The notes under the pieces: generated by a model
Seen by the model: only the letters and a program-made list of their open reading frames with translations
Told to the model about the DNA's origin: nothing
Databases searched by the model: none
Shown: in pieces, positions 55,939-64,000 of the stretch
Layout: every line of letters starts with the position of its first letter
How positions within the stretch are numbered: the stretch's first letter is position 1
Assembly (NCBI RefSeq): GCF_023650515.1
Contig: NZ_CP096016.1
Location: 3,536,001 to 3,600,000 of the forward strand
DNA from: Alkalimarinus coralli
Lineage (GTDB): Bacteria; Pseudomonadota; Gammaproteobacteria; Pseudomonadales; Oleiphilaceae
DNA length: 64,000 nucleotides
Direction: 5' to 3'
Program-made: the position numbers and the translations under genes

Positions 55939-56538
55939 ATGGCTAATCAAAAAAAAGGTCTGATCGGTCGCTACTGGTCGCTATTAACGCGGCCCAGTAG
56001 CATCGCCATGGGCATTATCCTTGCCCTTGGCTTTGTGGCTGGTATTGTATTCTGGGGTGGGTTTAACACCGCACTGGAACTTACAAATACGGAAGAGTTC
56101 TGTATCAGCTGTCACGAAATGGAAGACAATGTCTATCAGGAGTATCGCGAAACGATTCACTTTAGTAATCGTTCAGGTGTTCGTGCGACCTGTCCTGACT
56201 GCCACGTACCAAAAGACTGGACGCACAAAATAATTCGTAAGATTGCCGCCAGTAAAGAAGTATGGGGCAAAATTACCGGTATTATTAACACACCTGAGAA
56301 GTTTGATGAGCACCGTAAAAGTATGGCGCTACGTGAGTGGAAACGCATGAAAGATGGCGATTCACGTGAATGCCGTAACTGCCACAACTTTGAGTCTATG
56401 GACTTCAGTGAGCAGGGCCGCCGTTCTGTTACAATGCACTCTACGGCACTGGCTTCCGGTGAGAAGACCTGTATCGACTGCCACAAGGGGATTGCTCACA
56501 GGCTACCTGATATGGAAGGCGTTGAGGGCTGGCACTAG
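55939..56538 (+). CDS. napC: NapC tetrahaem cytochrome c quinol dehydrogenase
   Basis: Inner-membrane cytochrome of the NapC/NirT family that oxidises quinol and reduces NapAB. One N-terminal membrane helix (about residues 18-40) anchors a periplasmic domain with four haem motifs: CISCH, CPDCH, CRNCH and CIDCH. The length of 199 aa is typical. It completes the napFDAGHBC order seen in E. coli. Confidence 0.96.
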   Translation: MANQKKGLIGRYWSLLTRPSSIAMGIILALGFVAGIVFWGGFNTALELTNTEEFCISCHEMEDNVYQEYRETIHFSNRSGVRATCPDCHVPKDWTHKIIRKIAASKEVWGKITGIINTPEKFDEHRKSMALREWKRMKDGDSRECRNCHNFESMDFSEQGRRSVTMHSTALASGEKTCIDCHKGIAHRLPDMEGVEGWH

Positions 56539-56578
56539 CAATAGTGCCCGCTTCACATCACTGGATTAGGAGAGAAAT

Positions 56579-56716
56579 ATGAGTCCTTTAGAAGCCATGA
56601 TCTGGACTGTACTGGGTTATGCTGCAATGCCGACTATTTTTATAGTTGGGTTTGCCGTAACCGCAGCCGTCGCGTGCTTCCTGCTGGAAGTAACGGGCAA
56701 CGCTGAAAAACAGTAA
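56579..56716 (+). CDS. TIGR02808-like small membrane protein of the nap locus
   Basis: A 45-aa product, largely one membrane helix: it opens MSPLEAMIWTVLGYAAMP and the helix runs TIFIVGFAVTAAVACFLL, followed by a short polar tail. The ribosome-binding site TTAGGAGAG is directly upstream. It fits what I recall of TIGR02808, a roughly 46-residue family found beside periplasmic nitrate reductase genes in Vibrio and relatives. It is not NapE-like in sequence. Its job is unknown; stabilising or anchoring Nap membrane components is a guess. It is last in the nap operon, before a strong terminator. Confidence 0.85.
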   Translation: MSPLEAMIWTVLGYAAMPTIFIVGFAVTAAVACFLLEVTGNAEKQ

Positions 56717-56725
56717 AGATATAAA

Positions 56726-56770
56726 ACCAACAAAAAAGGCGAGCTATGATAGCTCGCCTTTTTTGTTGGT
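56726..56770. terminator. Bidirectional terminator after the nap operon
   Basis: A perfect 20-bp stem, ACCAACAAAAAAGGCGAGCT against its inverse, surrounds an ATGAT loop. The A-run on one arm and T-run on the other make it work in both directions: for nap on the plus strand and trxA on the minus strand. Confidence 0.93.
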
Positions 56771-56775
56771 CTCAT

Positions 56776-56795
56776 GTCATTCCCGCGAGGATGAC
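56776..56795. repeat. Short palindromic repeat, core of family B
   Basis: GTCATTCCCGCGAGGATGAC is a near-perfect 20-bp palindrome. The same core forms the two halves of the inverted-repeat element at 62765-62897. Confidence 0.7.
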
Positions 56796-56825
56796 TAAGT
56801 GTCCGCAGTTCCAGACATCAACACA

Positions 56826-57152
56826 TTAGATATTGCTATCCAAAAATGCAGTCAACTGAGATTTAGACAGCGCGCCCACTTTAGTAGCATCAACGTTGCC
56901 GTTTTTAAACAGCATCAATGTAGGAATGCCACGAATATTAAACTTCGGTGGAGTCTGTTCATTCTCGTCGATATTTAACTTACAGATTTTAAGACGCCCT
57001 TCATACTCATCAGCAATCTCTTCCAGAACAGGGGCAATCATCTTACAAGGCCCACACCACTCTGCCCAGTAATCAACCAATACAGCCGTATCAGCACTTA
57101 AGACCTCTTCTTCAAAAGAGTCATCGGTTACGTTAACAATTTTGTCACTCAT
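56826..57152 (-). CDS. trxA: Thioredoxin
   Basis: Small disulfide reductase of the cytoplasm. The active site WCGPCK has C33 and C36; the cis-proline loop is [11 protein letters not shown]. The length of 108 aa is standard. In Pseudomonas it sits between rho and ppx; here ppx is still its divergent neighbour but rho is 19 kb away. Confidence 0.99.
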   Translation of the reverse strand: MSDKIVNVTDDSFEEEVLSADTAVLVDYWAEWCGPCKMIAPVLEEIADEYEGRLKICKLNIDENEQTPPKFNIRGIPTLMLFKNGNVDATKVGALSKSQLTAFLDSNI

Positions 57153-57349
57153 TCTGGTTTCCTGATGTTGTCGTCAATAGTTGTGGTAAACATTTTCGCC
57201 AATCGGCCACTAAAGACTTAAATAAACACACAATTCAAAGTGACTTTAATCAAAAACCACTGACTGCAAGTGTCATATTATCCATCTTTGGCTTATGATT
57301 GCCTTAGATGGTTTCTAATATATAGGTTCAACAGAGGATTTCAAGGCAC

Positions 57350-58876
57350 GTGACGTCATTGCACTCTGGTAATAACTCTTCAACGAACGAAATTCCCGAA
57401 ACACTAGCCTCTATCGACCTGGGCTCCAACAGCTTTCATATGGTAGTTGGTCGCACGGTATACGGCGAAATTCGTACTCTGGACAAGCTGGGCGAAAAAA
57501 TTCAACTAGCGGCAGGGTTAGATGACAAAAATTACCTTTCTGAAGAAGCCCAGGAAAGGGGCCTTGATTGCTTGAGGCGATTTGCCCAGCGATTGCAGGG
57601 CATCCCCCCTAATGCTATTCAGGTGGTCGGAACCAACGCCCTTCGTGTCGCCAAGAATGCAAGGGAGTTTACCCGTAAAGCAGAAGCCGTTTTAGGCGCA
57701 CCTGTTGAGATCATAGCTGGCCGGGAGGAAGCCCGTCTGGTCTATTTAGGCGTAGCGCATACACTGGCAGATGACGCCGGTCGAAAACTCGTTATTGATA
57801 TTGGTGGGGGAAGCACTGAGTTCATTATTGGCGAACGCTTTGAAACACAAGCCCTTGAAAGCTTACACATGGGTTGTGTTTCGTTTCGTGAGCGCTATTT
57901 CAAAAATGGCGAAATAACCGAAAAAGGGATGCAGGCTGCCATCACTCACGCATCCAGAGAGCTTCTTAACATTCAATATCGCTTTCAAACCCTCGGCTGG
58001 CAAACGAGCATCGGCTCATCAGGCTCAATTAAAGCCATTGCACAGTTAGTCGAAAGCCTTGGTTACTCAAAAGAAGGCATTACGGCGCAATCACTCAACC
58101 AACTTAAAGCCCACGTTGTTTCACTCGGCCATATCGATCAACTACATGATATGGGCGTTAAAAAAGACCGGATCTCCATTTTCCCCTCCGGCCTTGCCAT
58201 TCTCTGCGCCTGCTTTGAAGTCTTGGCGATTGATATCATGACGTTCGCCGATGGTGCGTTACGGGAAGGGCTTCTCTATGACATGATTGGCCGAATACAA
58301 CATGAAGATGTCAGGGAAAGGACAATCTCAGCGCTTCAGGAGCGCTATAGGGTTGATACACCCCATGCGCAAACGGTCGAACGAACAGCCATGTATGCGT
58401 TTCGTCAGGTTCAACATTACTGGGGTCTCAACGCGGATTTTTTTGCCGACCTTCTGCGTTGGTCAAGCCGGCTTCATGAAATTGGTCTGGCAATTTCCCA
58501 CACTCAATACCATAAGCACGGCGCATATCTGATTAAGTATTCAGACTTGTCCGGGTTTTCTAATCAGTTACAGCAGGCTATCGCCTCTTTAATTCGCAGT
58601 CACCGCCGTAAGCTCAGTGCCGACATTTTTTCTGGCTACTCTGACGAGCAAACAACGCCTTTGCTTAGACTATCAATACTGTTGAGGTTGGCCGTTACTC
58701 TGAATAGAAGTCGTGACGGAAGCCAGTCAACAACCTTCAAAATTGACGCTAATAGCGATACACTCAGTCTTGAGTTTGAGCCAGGTTGGCTGAAACAACA
58801 CCCTCTCACACGAGCAGATTTGGAAAGCGAAGCCGAGCAGTTAAAAGCAGTGGGTTATACTTTATCGATATCCTAG
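57350..58876 (+). CDS. ppx: Exopolyphosphatase
   Basis: Releases phosphate from the ends of polyphosphate and may also act on pppGpp. The ASKHA-fold phosphate loops are LASIDLGSNSFHMVVGR and LVIDIGGGSTEFIIGE; the C-terminal HD-like helical domain (about 320-500) contains LLRWSSRLHEIGL and SHRRKL. The start is GTG 57350. The length of 508 aa is typical. The 197-bp gap to trxA must hold both promoters; a clear Pho box was not found. Confidence 0.96.
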   Translation: MTSLHSGNNSSTNEIPETLASIDLGSNSFHMVVGRTVYGEIRTLDKLGEKIQLAAGLDDKNYLSEEAQERGLDCLRRFAQRLQGIPPNAIQVVGTNALRVAKNAREFTRKAEAVLGAPVEIIAGREEARLVYLGVAHTLADDAGRKLVIDIGGGSTEFIIGERFETQALESLHMGCVSFRERYFKNGEITEKGMQAAITHASRELLNIQYRFQTLGWQTSIGSSGSIKAIAQLVESLGYSKEGITAQSLNQLKAHVVSLGHIDQLHDMGVKKDRISIFPSGLAILCACFEVLAIDIMTFADGALREGLLYDMIGRIQHEDVRERTISALQERYRVDTPHAQTVERTAMYAFRQVQHYWGLNADFFADLLRWSSRLHEIGLAISHTQYHKHGAYLIKYSDLSGFSNQLQQAIASLIRSHRRKLSADIFSGYSDEQTTPLLRLSILLRLAVTLNRSRDGSQSTTFKIDANSDTLSLEFEPGWLKQHPLTRADLESEAEQLKAVGYTLSIS

Positions 58877-58891
58877 CGCTATATAGTCGGC

Positions 58892-59557
58892 TTATTGATC
58901 AACATAAGTCGGCAGTGCTGTAGGGGTATCACCTGCTTGCCAGGGTTTGTACTTTTTCATCACCCCATTGAATAGCGACGACTGCAGAAATGCTTTAAGC
59001 CAGGTTCTTAATTTTGGATATGGCGCATGCTCAAACCAGTTAATGTCTACATGCGCAAACTGACGAATAAAGGGCATGATGGCAATATCAGCAACCGAAA
59101 TATCGTGCCCGAGTATATATCGACTGGCATTCAGCCTGCGCTCTAAGCTGCCAAGAAACGCTTCGCCCTGAGCCCGATAGTGCTCGGCCGAGTATTCAGG
59201 GTAGCGATCTGCATATTTGTAACGATCCAGATAGCCTTTAAATTCGTAGTCGTTGGTATGAATCAGATCATTCAACTCATGAAATTGTGAAGTACCAGAG
59301 GCTGGCATCCATTTCTGAGGGTCGCTCTTCTCAAGTGCCCACGTGATGATATCCCAACTTTCGTCAATGACCTGGCTATCAGGCATTACCAGCACAGGAA
59401 CGGTGCCTTTTGCTGATGCATCCAGCATTTCTGCGGGTTTGTTTTTAAGCTCAGTTTCTCGAAGTTCAACCGGTATAGCGCTATAACTCAGCGCCATCCT
59501 GGCCCGCATTGCATAAGGGCAACGCCGAAATGAGTAAAGTACAGGCTGAGAACTCAT
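58892..59557 (-). CDS. Glutathione S-transferase-like protein
   Basis: A soluble 221-aa protein with a thioredoxin-fold N-terminal domain and helical C-terminal domain. FRRCPYAMRARMAL near residue 10 resembles the glutaredoxin-type active site with a single cysteine (CPYA), and KGTVPVLVMPD plus DESWDIITWALE form the glutathione site. The C-terminal domain has LGHDISVADIAIMPFIRQF. The substrate is unknown. Its ATG overlaps the yheS stop (ATGA), so the two genes are coupled. Confidence 0.9.
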   Translation of the reverse strand: MSSQPVLYSFRRCPYAMRARMALSYSAIPVELRETELKNKPAEMLDASAKGTVPVLVMPDSQVIDESWDIITWALEKSDPQKWMPASGTSQFHELNDLIHTNDYEFKGYLDRYKYADRYPEYSAEHYRAQGEAFLGSLERRLNASRYILGHDISVADIAIMPFIRQFAHVDINWFEHAPYPKLRTWLKAFLQSSLFNGVMKKYKPWQAGDTPTALPTYVDQ

Positions 59558-61479
59558 TCGACTGCTTCAGCCTGAAGCGCTTCTATCTGTTCACTCAGTT
59601 CACACCAGCTCAGCTCTACACTTTCAAGCTCTGTTTTATTTTCTGCTTGTTGTTGTAATAACTGCTTTAAGCGGTCTTTTTGAGCATCGGTGTAGATGTC
59701 CGGGTCAGCCAGCTGTGTCTCTATTTCCTCCAGCGCTACATGCAAGCGGTCAATAGACTTTTCATCTTTCTCCAACTGCTTTCGCAAAGGGCTGATGCGC
59801 TTCCTTAACTCTGCGGCTAAGCGCTTTCGTTCTTTTTTATCTTCCGACGACTCATTATCAGAGTTGCCAACAGATTTGCTGACTGATTGATCGGCCTGCT
59901 TTTGATACTCAAGCAACCACTTTTCATAGGCTGGTAAGTCACCATCAAATACCTCGACCTTACCATCTGCCACCAATAGAAACTCTTCAACAGTATTTTT
60001 GAGCAAATGCCTATCGTGTGAAACTACAATCACTGCGCCTTCAAAGCTTTGCAGCGCCATGGTTAGCGCATGCCTCATCTCCAGGTCGAGGTGGTTGGTT
60101 GGCTCATCAAGCAATAGCAGATTCGGCTTCTGCCATGCAATAATGGCCAATGCCAGGCGGGCCTTTTCGCCGCCAGAAAAGGTCGTAATATCCCCAAATG
60201 CATCATCACCATGAAAACCAAACCCGCCCAGAAAATTACGAATCGACTGCTCAGATTCGGTAGGTGAAAGCCGCTGAATATGAGTAGCGGGCGAAGCTTG
60301 CGGATCTAACGCTTCGAGCTGGTGCTGTGCGAAGTAGCCAATGGCTAAATGCTCTCCACATACCCGTTCCCCGGTCAATGGCGTCAGGTTGCCCACCAAC
60401 GACTTGATCAAGGTAGACTTACCCGCACCGTTCGGCCCTAACAGGCCTATTCGTGTTCCCGGGTGGATGCTCAGCGTGACACCATCAAGTATCGTTTTAT
60501 CACCATAACCAACAGCGATTTTTTTCAAATTCAGTAACGGGTCTGACATTTTATCAGAGCATGGGAATTCGAAGTGGAATGGCGAATCAACATGAGCGGC
60601 AGCAATTTTTTCCATTCGCTCCAGCTCTTTTAAACGGCTCTGAGCTTGCTTGGCTTTGGTTGCCTTGGCTCTAAAACGACGGACAAAATCTTCTATCTCC
60701 GAAATTCGTTGCTGCTGTTTTTCAAAGTTTGCTTGCTGCTGGGCCAGACGTTCGGCTCGCTGTCGCTCAAAGTCAGAATAGGTTCCGGTATAGTAATTGA
60801 GTTTCTTGTTTTCCAGATGAAGCACATGGCTGGCGACGCTATCAATAAAGTCGCGGTCGTGAGAGATGAACAGTAACGTCCCCTTATACTGTTTCAACCA
60901 GCGCTCTAACCAGAGGGTAGCATCCAAGTCCAGGTGGTTGGTCGGCTCATCGAGCAATAGCAGGTCTGATGGGCACATAAGCGCCTGAGCAAGATTCAAA
61001 CGAATACGCCAGCCACCAGAAAAGTCGCTGACGGATCGATTCATATCCGCCTGAGAAAACCCAAGACCGTGCAGCAACTGTTCGGCACTTACATTAACAT
61101 TGTAACCATCAATGGCATCTAGCTGGCCATGTATTTGGGCCATCTTGCTATGATCATCTTGCTGTTCTGCATGGGCTAGTGCCGCCTGCAGTGCTCTAAG
61201 CTCCTTGTGGCCATCAATCACATGCTCCAGAGCCGTGCGATCAATATTGTCGACCTCTTGCTGCATATGGGCAATACGGCACTGCCCTGGCAGTGTCAGC
61301 TGCCCTTCATCTGCATGCAGCTCACCCAGAATCAATTTAAACAGGCTGGTTTTACCTGTACCATTGGCACCCACAATAGCCACACGGCGGCCCGAGTGGA
61401 TCGTCACTTCAACTTGGTCTAGCAGCGTATTACCGCCGCGTAGTAGACTTAACGCTTCAATATTTAACATGGGCGGCAT
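59554..61479 (-). CDS. yheS: ABC-F family ATPase (YheS-like)
   Basis: A cytoplasmic ribosome-associated ATPase with two ABC domains and no membrane part. Walker A sites are GANGTGKTS and GPNGAGKST; signatures SDFSGGWRIRLNLAQ and FSGGEKARLALA; both Walker B regions read LLLLDEPTNHLDL. The linker between the domains carries KQQQRISEIEDFVRRFRAKA. A coiled-coil tail of about 100 residues ends the protein. I start at ATG 61479, with AAGG about 5 bases upstream; ATG 61470 is nearly as good. ABC-F proteins act in translation; YheS's exact task is not settled. Confidence 0.95.
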   Translation of the reverse strand: MPPMLNIEALSLLRGGNTLLDQVEVTIHSGRRVAIVGANGTGKTSLFKLILGELHADEGQLTLPGQCRIAHMQQEVDNIDRTALEHVIDGHKELRALQAALAHAEQQDDHSKMAQIHGQLDAIDGYNVNVSAEQLLHGLGFSQADMNRSVSDFSGGWRIRLNLAQALMCPSDLLLLDEPTNHLDLDATLWLERWLKQYKGTLLFISHDRDFIDSVASHVLHLENKKLNYYTGTYSDFERQRAERLAQQQANFEKQQQRISEIEDFVRRFRAKATKAKQAQSRLKELERMEKIAAAHVDSPFHFEFPCSDKMSDPLLNLKKIAVGYGDKTILDGVTLSIHPGTRIGLLGPNGAGKSTLIKSLVGNLTPLTGERVCGEHLAIGYFAQHQLEALDPQASPATHIQRLSPTESEQSIRNFLGGFGFHGDDAFGDITTFSGGEKARLALAIIAWQKPNLLLLDEPTNHLDLEMRHALTMALQSFEGAVIVVSHDRHLLKNTVEEFLLVADGKVEVFDGDLPAYEKWLLEYQKQADQSVSKSVGNSDNESSEDKKERKRLAAELRKRISPLRKQLEKDEKSIDRLHVALEEIETQLADPDIYTDAQKDRLKQLLQQQAENKTELESVELSWCELSEQIEALQAEAVE

Positions 61480-61508
61480 TCTACCTTGACCGAGGAATAA
61501 ACTAAACC

Positions 61509-62108
61509 ATGCCAGACCAAACAAACAGCTCTGCTCTCAGCGGCAGTACCTTTTCACTGCCACAAGAGTTACCCCTGAATACGCCTTTCTGGGATTTTTC
61601 AATTTCATTGTGGAAGAGCGCTGATGCTCAGCGCACGCTGCTACACCTGCAGGACGAATACGGGTTAAAGGTGAACCGGCTACTCTTCTGCTGCTGGCTT
61701 GGCTTTGAGCGAAAAGAGCTATTAGCTGAAGCACTGGCTGCTGACTCACTATTGGCAGAATGGAGCGAACAAACCGTCACACCTCTTCGCAATATACGAA
61801 AGCAACTAAAGCACAGCGCCCCACATCACCCTCAGTTAAGGGCCACCGTTCAAAGTGCCGAATTGCAGGCAGAGCAAATTGAGCAGGCGCTATTATTTAA
61901 ACAAACCGACAAATTATCCCGCCCGACTACAAAACGAAACACGCTGCAAACCTTATCTTTCAACCTATTGAGCTATACTGAGCAAGCGCTACAAGATAAT
62001 GAACGCATTTCGCGGTTGGTCACCCCCTGTTTGGTTAGCCTTGTTCAGGCTACGATTCCCAATCACGAACGTTCCCATATTGAGATTTACTTTCCTGGCG
62101 GCGAGTAA
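61509..62108 (+). CDS. TIGR02444 family protein
   Basis: A conserved hypothetical of 199 aa, helical and soluble. The family core is FWDFSISLWKSADAQRTLL, LQDEYGLKVNRLLFCCWLG and WSEQTVTPLRNIRKQLK. The function is unknown. It is divergent from yheS, as in other gammaproteobacteria, with only 29 bases between the two start codons, so their promoters must lie within each other's reading frames. Confidence 0.88.
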   Translation: MPDQTNSSALSGSTFSLPQELPLNTPFWDFSISLWKSADAQRTLLHLQDEYGLKVNRLLFCCWLGFERKELLAEALAADSLLAEWSEQTVTPLRNIRKQLKHSAPHHPQLRATVQSAELQAEQIEQALLFKQTDKLSRPTTKRNTLQTLSFNLLSYTEQALQDNERISRLVTPCLVSLVQATIPNHERSHIEIYFPGGE

Positions 62109-62236
62109 AACTACAGTGGCATGCAATCGCGCCGAGTAACGTTCAAAGCGACCTGTTTAGCTGGCAAACCGGATGAATGGTTACTCTTGATATACTATGA
62201 TGGTTGTAACTCCTAGCAAACGAGAACGATAGCATT

Positions 62237-62731
62237 ATGAAGTGGATTTACCGGGTTTTTACCCTCATTATTTTAGGCGGTGCTTTGGCAATCCCTTTTT
62301 TTATGAAGAATAAACAAGGTGAACCCATGATGAGTTTACCCGGCGTTAAAGACCTGACTCCCAGCGCGCTGGTATCAGACCCGCCTTCACTTAATTCTGA
62401 GCGTACGGTCTATAAGTGGAAAGATAAAAATGGCGTCTGGCACTATGGTGACCAGGCTCCGGAAGGGGCTCAGTTTAGTACGCTGGTCGTCGATGATAAA
62501 ACCAACATTATTCAGTCGACACCGGTGCCGAAGGAGACAGAGACTGCCGAAGTGGAGGCCCCCAAGAAAGATAGTAAAAAACCAGCTTACCAGCCGCCCA
62601 AAGACAGTGAAGATATACTGACACTGGATCGCGCACTCAACATTGTTGATGATGCCCACGCAGTTCGTGAGATGATGGAGCAGCGTAACCAGCACCTCGA
62701 CTCGGTCGTAGGCAACCGAGATAAAAAGTAG
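62237..62731 (+). CDS. DUF4124 domain protein
   Basis: A 164-aa envelope protein with an N-terminal hydrophobic segment (about residues 5-21) that may be a signal anchor, then the DUF4124 motif VYKWKDKNGVWHYGDQAP at about 56-73, a proline/lysine-rich linker and a charged helical tail. DUF4124 is found in many small periplasmic proteins; its function is unknown. Confidence 0.88.
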   Translation: MKWIYRVFTLIILGGALAIPFFMKNKQGEPMMSLPGVKDLTPSALVSDPPSLNSERTVYKWKDKNGVWHYGDQAPEGAQFSTLVVDDKTNIIQSTPVPKETETAEVEAPKKDSKKPAYQPPKDSEDILTLDRALNIVDDAHAVREMMEQRNQHLDSVVGNRDKK

Positions 62732-62753
62732 CCTCTCTGGTAAAAAACAAGTA

Positions 62754-62908
62754 AGTTAATACCCGAATGGCACTTACTTAAACTTGTCATCCTCGCGAAC
62801 GCGTGGATCCATAGGGTTGTAGACTCCGTTCCAAATGGATTCCCGCCTGCGCGGGAATGACAGTACTGAGTCATTATGTCTTAAGTAAGTGCCATTCAGT
62901 TAATACCC
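62754..62908. mobile_element. MITE-like element, family B, with 11-bp flanking direct repeats
   Basis: The element proper is 62765-62897 (133 bp) with 17-bp perfect terminal inverted repeats GAATGGCACTTACTTAA. It is flanked on both sides by AGTTAATACCC (62754-62764 and 62898-62908), which looks like a target duplication. Inside, TGTCATCCTCGCG and GCGGGAATGACA form a second palindrome. It has no coding potential. Confidence 0.85.
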
Positions 62909-62992
62909 TATTTCGGCAAGGAGCCTAGACAAGGCAGGCTCCTAAGTTATTCAATAATAAACAGTTAAATACATACTAAGGATCACAACCCA

Positions 62993-63682
62993 ATGAAAAA
63001 AATGCTCTTGGCTGCGGCACTCTTAAGCGCGTCCTCTCTAACTTATGCTGCCGACCCGGTTAAATCACTGGAAAGCGACGAGCAGAAGGTCAGCTACAGT
63101 TTCGGCCTTATCTTTGGTAAGCGCATGACCAACGACCTCCCAAGCCTGGATTTAGATGTGTTTATTCGAGGCGTTAAGGACGGTTTTAAAGGCGACCCTG
63201 CCCTGTTAAGCGACGCACAGATAGAGGAAGTGCTTAAAAACTTTCAAAATAGTCAACGCCAAGAGCAGCTGCAGCAATTTGAAAAAGTGGCAGAAGACAA
63301 TAAAGCAACAGGAAGTGCCTTTCTGGCGCAGAATAAAGACAAAGAAGGTGTCGTAACGCTTGCCAGCGGCTTGCAGTATAAAGTTATTAAAGAAGGAACA
63401 GGAAACAAACCCAAAGCGGACAGCACTGTAAAAGTGCACTATACCGGGAGCCTGATAAACGGAACCGTTTTCGACAGCTCAATCGAGCGCGGGGAACCTG
63501 TTAGCTTCCCTGTGAACGGAGTGATTCCAGGCTGGACAGAAGCGTTGCAGCTGATGAATGAAGGCAGTAAGTGGAACCTCTACATTCCTTCAGATTTAGC
63601 CTATGGCCCCGGTGGAAATCGCAACATCGGCCCTAACGAAACACTGTTATTTGAAGTTGAGTTACTGGAAGTAAAGAAATAA
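62993..63682 (+). CDS. FKBP-type peptidyl-prolyl cis-trans isomerase (Mip/FkpA-like)
   Basis: An exported protein-folding catalyst. A signal peptide ends at SSLTYA before ADPVK. Residues 25-110 form the helical dimerisation domain (SYSFGLIFGKRMTNDLPSL). The C-terminal FKBP domain (about 120-229) has VKVHYTGSLINGTVFDSS, VIPGWTEAL and YGPGGN, which hold the isomerase active site. The length of 229 aa matches FkpA/FklB-type proteins. It ends at a strong hairpin. Confidence 0.96.
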   Translation: MKKMLLAAALLSASSLTYAADPVKSLESDEQKVSYSFGLIFGKRMTNDLPSLDLDVFIRGVKDGFKGDPALLSDAQIEEVLKNFQNSQRQEQLQQFEKVAEDNKATGSAFLAQNKDKEGVVTLASGLQYKVIKEGTGNKPKADSTVKVHYTGSLINGTVFDSSIERGEPVSFPVNGVIPGWTEALQLMNEGSKWNLYIPSDLAYGPGGNRNIGPNETLLFEVELLEVKK

Positions 63683-63700
63683 CGTTAATCGATACGCCAT

Positions 63701-63741
63701 AAAAAAAGCCCATGCAGCTTTGTCAGCGCATGGGCTTTTTT
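63701..63741. terminator. Bidirectional terminator after the FKBP gene
   Basis: AAAAAAAGCCCATGC pairs with GCATGGGCTTTTTT around a 12-base loop, with A- and T-runs on both sides, between two convergent genes. Confidence 0.92.
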
Positions 63742-63759
63742 ATTTAGCTGGGCATGAAG

Positions 63760-64000
63760 TTACTTAGCAAACTCCTGCAACATTCCATCTGTCATCAGTG
63801 CGATAATACCGTTGCCTCCAGGTGAGAATTCAGCCGCAATCACAGCCTTACTTGAGGCGCCGCCGTATGCTTTACGAGGGCTTGCCTGCCATTTGGACTC
63901 AACGTTTCCCGACGAAATATCCACCAACGATAGCGCGCCCTGAAACGTCCCTAACAACAGTTTACTCTCATCTCGGGAAAAGCCTGCTACTGTGAAATTG
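63760..64000 (-). CDS. WD40-like beta-propeller protein, 5' end outside the window
   Basis: Only the last 80 or so codons are seen; the frame is open to the right edge, so the start lies outside. The visible sequence has two blade-like repeats: FSRDESKLLLGTFQGALSLVD, here cut as FSRDESKLLL then GALSLVDISSG, and AEFSPGGNGIIALMTDGML. These are typical of WD40 or YVTN propellers. Nothing more can be said of its role. Confidence 0.75.
   Translation of the reverse strand, partial: NFTVAGFSRDESKLLLGTFQGALSLVDISSGNVESKWQASPRKAYGGASSKAVIAAEFSPGGNGIIALMTDGMLQEFAK

Noticed and set aside
57153-57349. Pho box upstream of ppx
   Set aside because: Only one half-site (TGTCAT near 57272) resembles the consensus; two repeats at the right spacing are not present.

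Overview
The window looks like chromosomal DNA of a marine-type gammaproteobacterium with moderate G+C, related to the Pseudomonas/Marinobacter/Oleiphilus side of the class. The evidence is gene order. lptM-lysA-dapF-DUF484-HAD, cyaA, argH-algZ-algR-hemC-hemD-hemX-hemY, ubiD, rho, trxA and ppx are the blocks seen together in one chromosomal arm of Pseudomonas. I cannot name a genus. No phage, plasmid or transposase gene was found, but the intergenic spaces are rich in short palindromic and tandem repeats.

Left part (1-15.5 kb): the 3' part of a large GAF-PAS-GGDEF-EAL signalling protein; a vitamin B12 uptake block (cobalamin riboswitch, btuB, btuF, btuC, a tiny coupled ORF, btuD) facing a tonB gene that carries its own cobalamin riboswitch on the opposite strand; a small secreted protein of unknown function; a BvgS-like hybrid kinase; a coiled-coil diguanylate cyclase; and a HAD phosphatase.

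Middle (15.5-37.2 kb): housekeeping genes for diaminopimelate and lysine synthesis (dapF, lysA), lptM, class I adenylate cyclase, a PAS-GGDEF-degenerate EAL protein, argH, the AlgZ/AlgR two-component pair, the haem pathway cluster hemCDXY, a ferredoxin-reductase-like protein, ubiD and rho. Two genes often found in these blocks, xerC and cyaY, are missing from their expected places.

Right part (37.2-56.8 kb): an apparent accessory block lying between rho and trxA, which are neighbours in Pseudomonas. It holds molybdenum cofactor genes (moaB, moeA, moaD, moaE, mobA), a haem-oxygenase-like diiron protein paired with a CDGSH iron-sulfur protein, the tyrosine/homogentisate degradation operon (hpd, hmgA, fahA, maiA), a NarX/NarL-type nitrate two-component system and a complete napFDAGHBC periplasmic nitrate reductase operon ending in a TIGR02808-like small membrane protein. 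The nap promoter region has an FNR-type box at the spacing of a class II site and a perfect hairpin at the predicted transcript start. The Mo cofactor genes, the nitrate sensor and Nap make a coherent nitrate respiration module.

Right end (56.8-64 kb): trxA, ppx, a glutathione S-transferase-like protein, an ABC-F ATPase, a TIGR02444-family protein, a DUF4124 protein, an FKBP-type prolyl isomerase and the 3' part of a beta-propeller-like protein. Two families of short inverted-repeat (MITE-like) elements are scattered through the window, one copy with an 11-bp direct repeat that looks like a target duplication.
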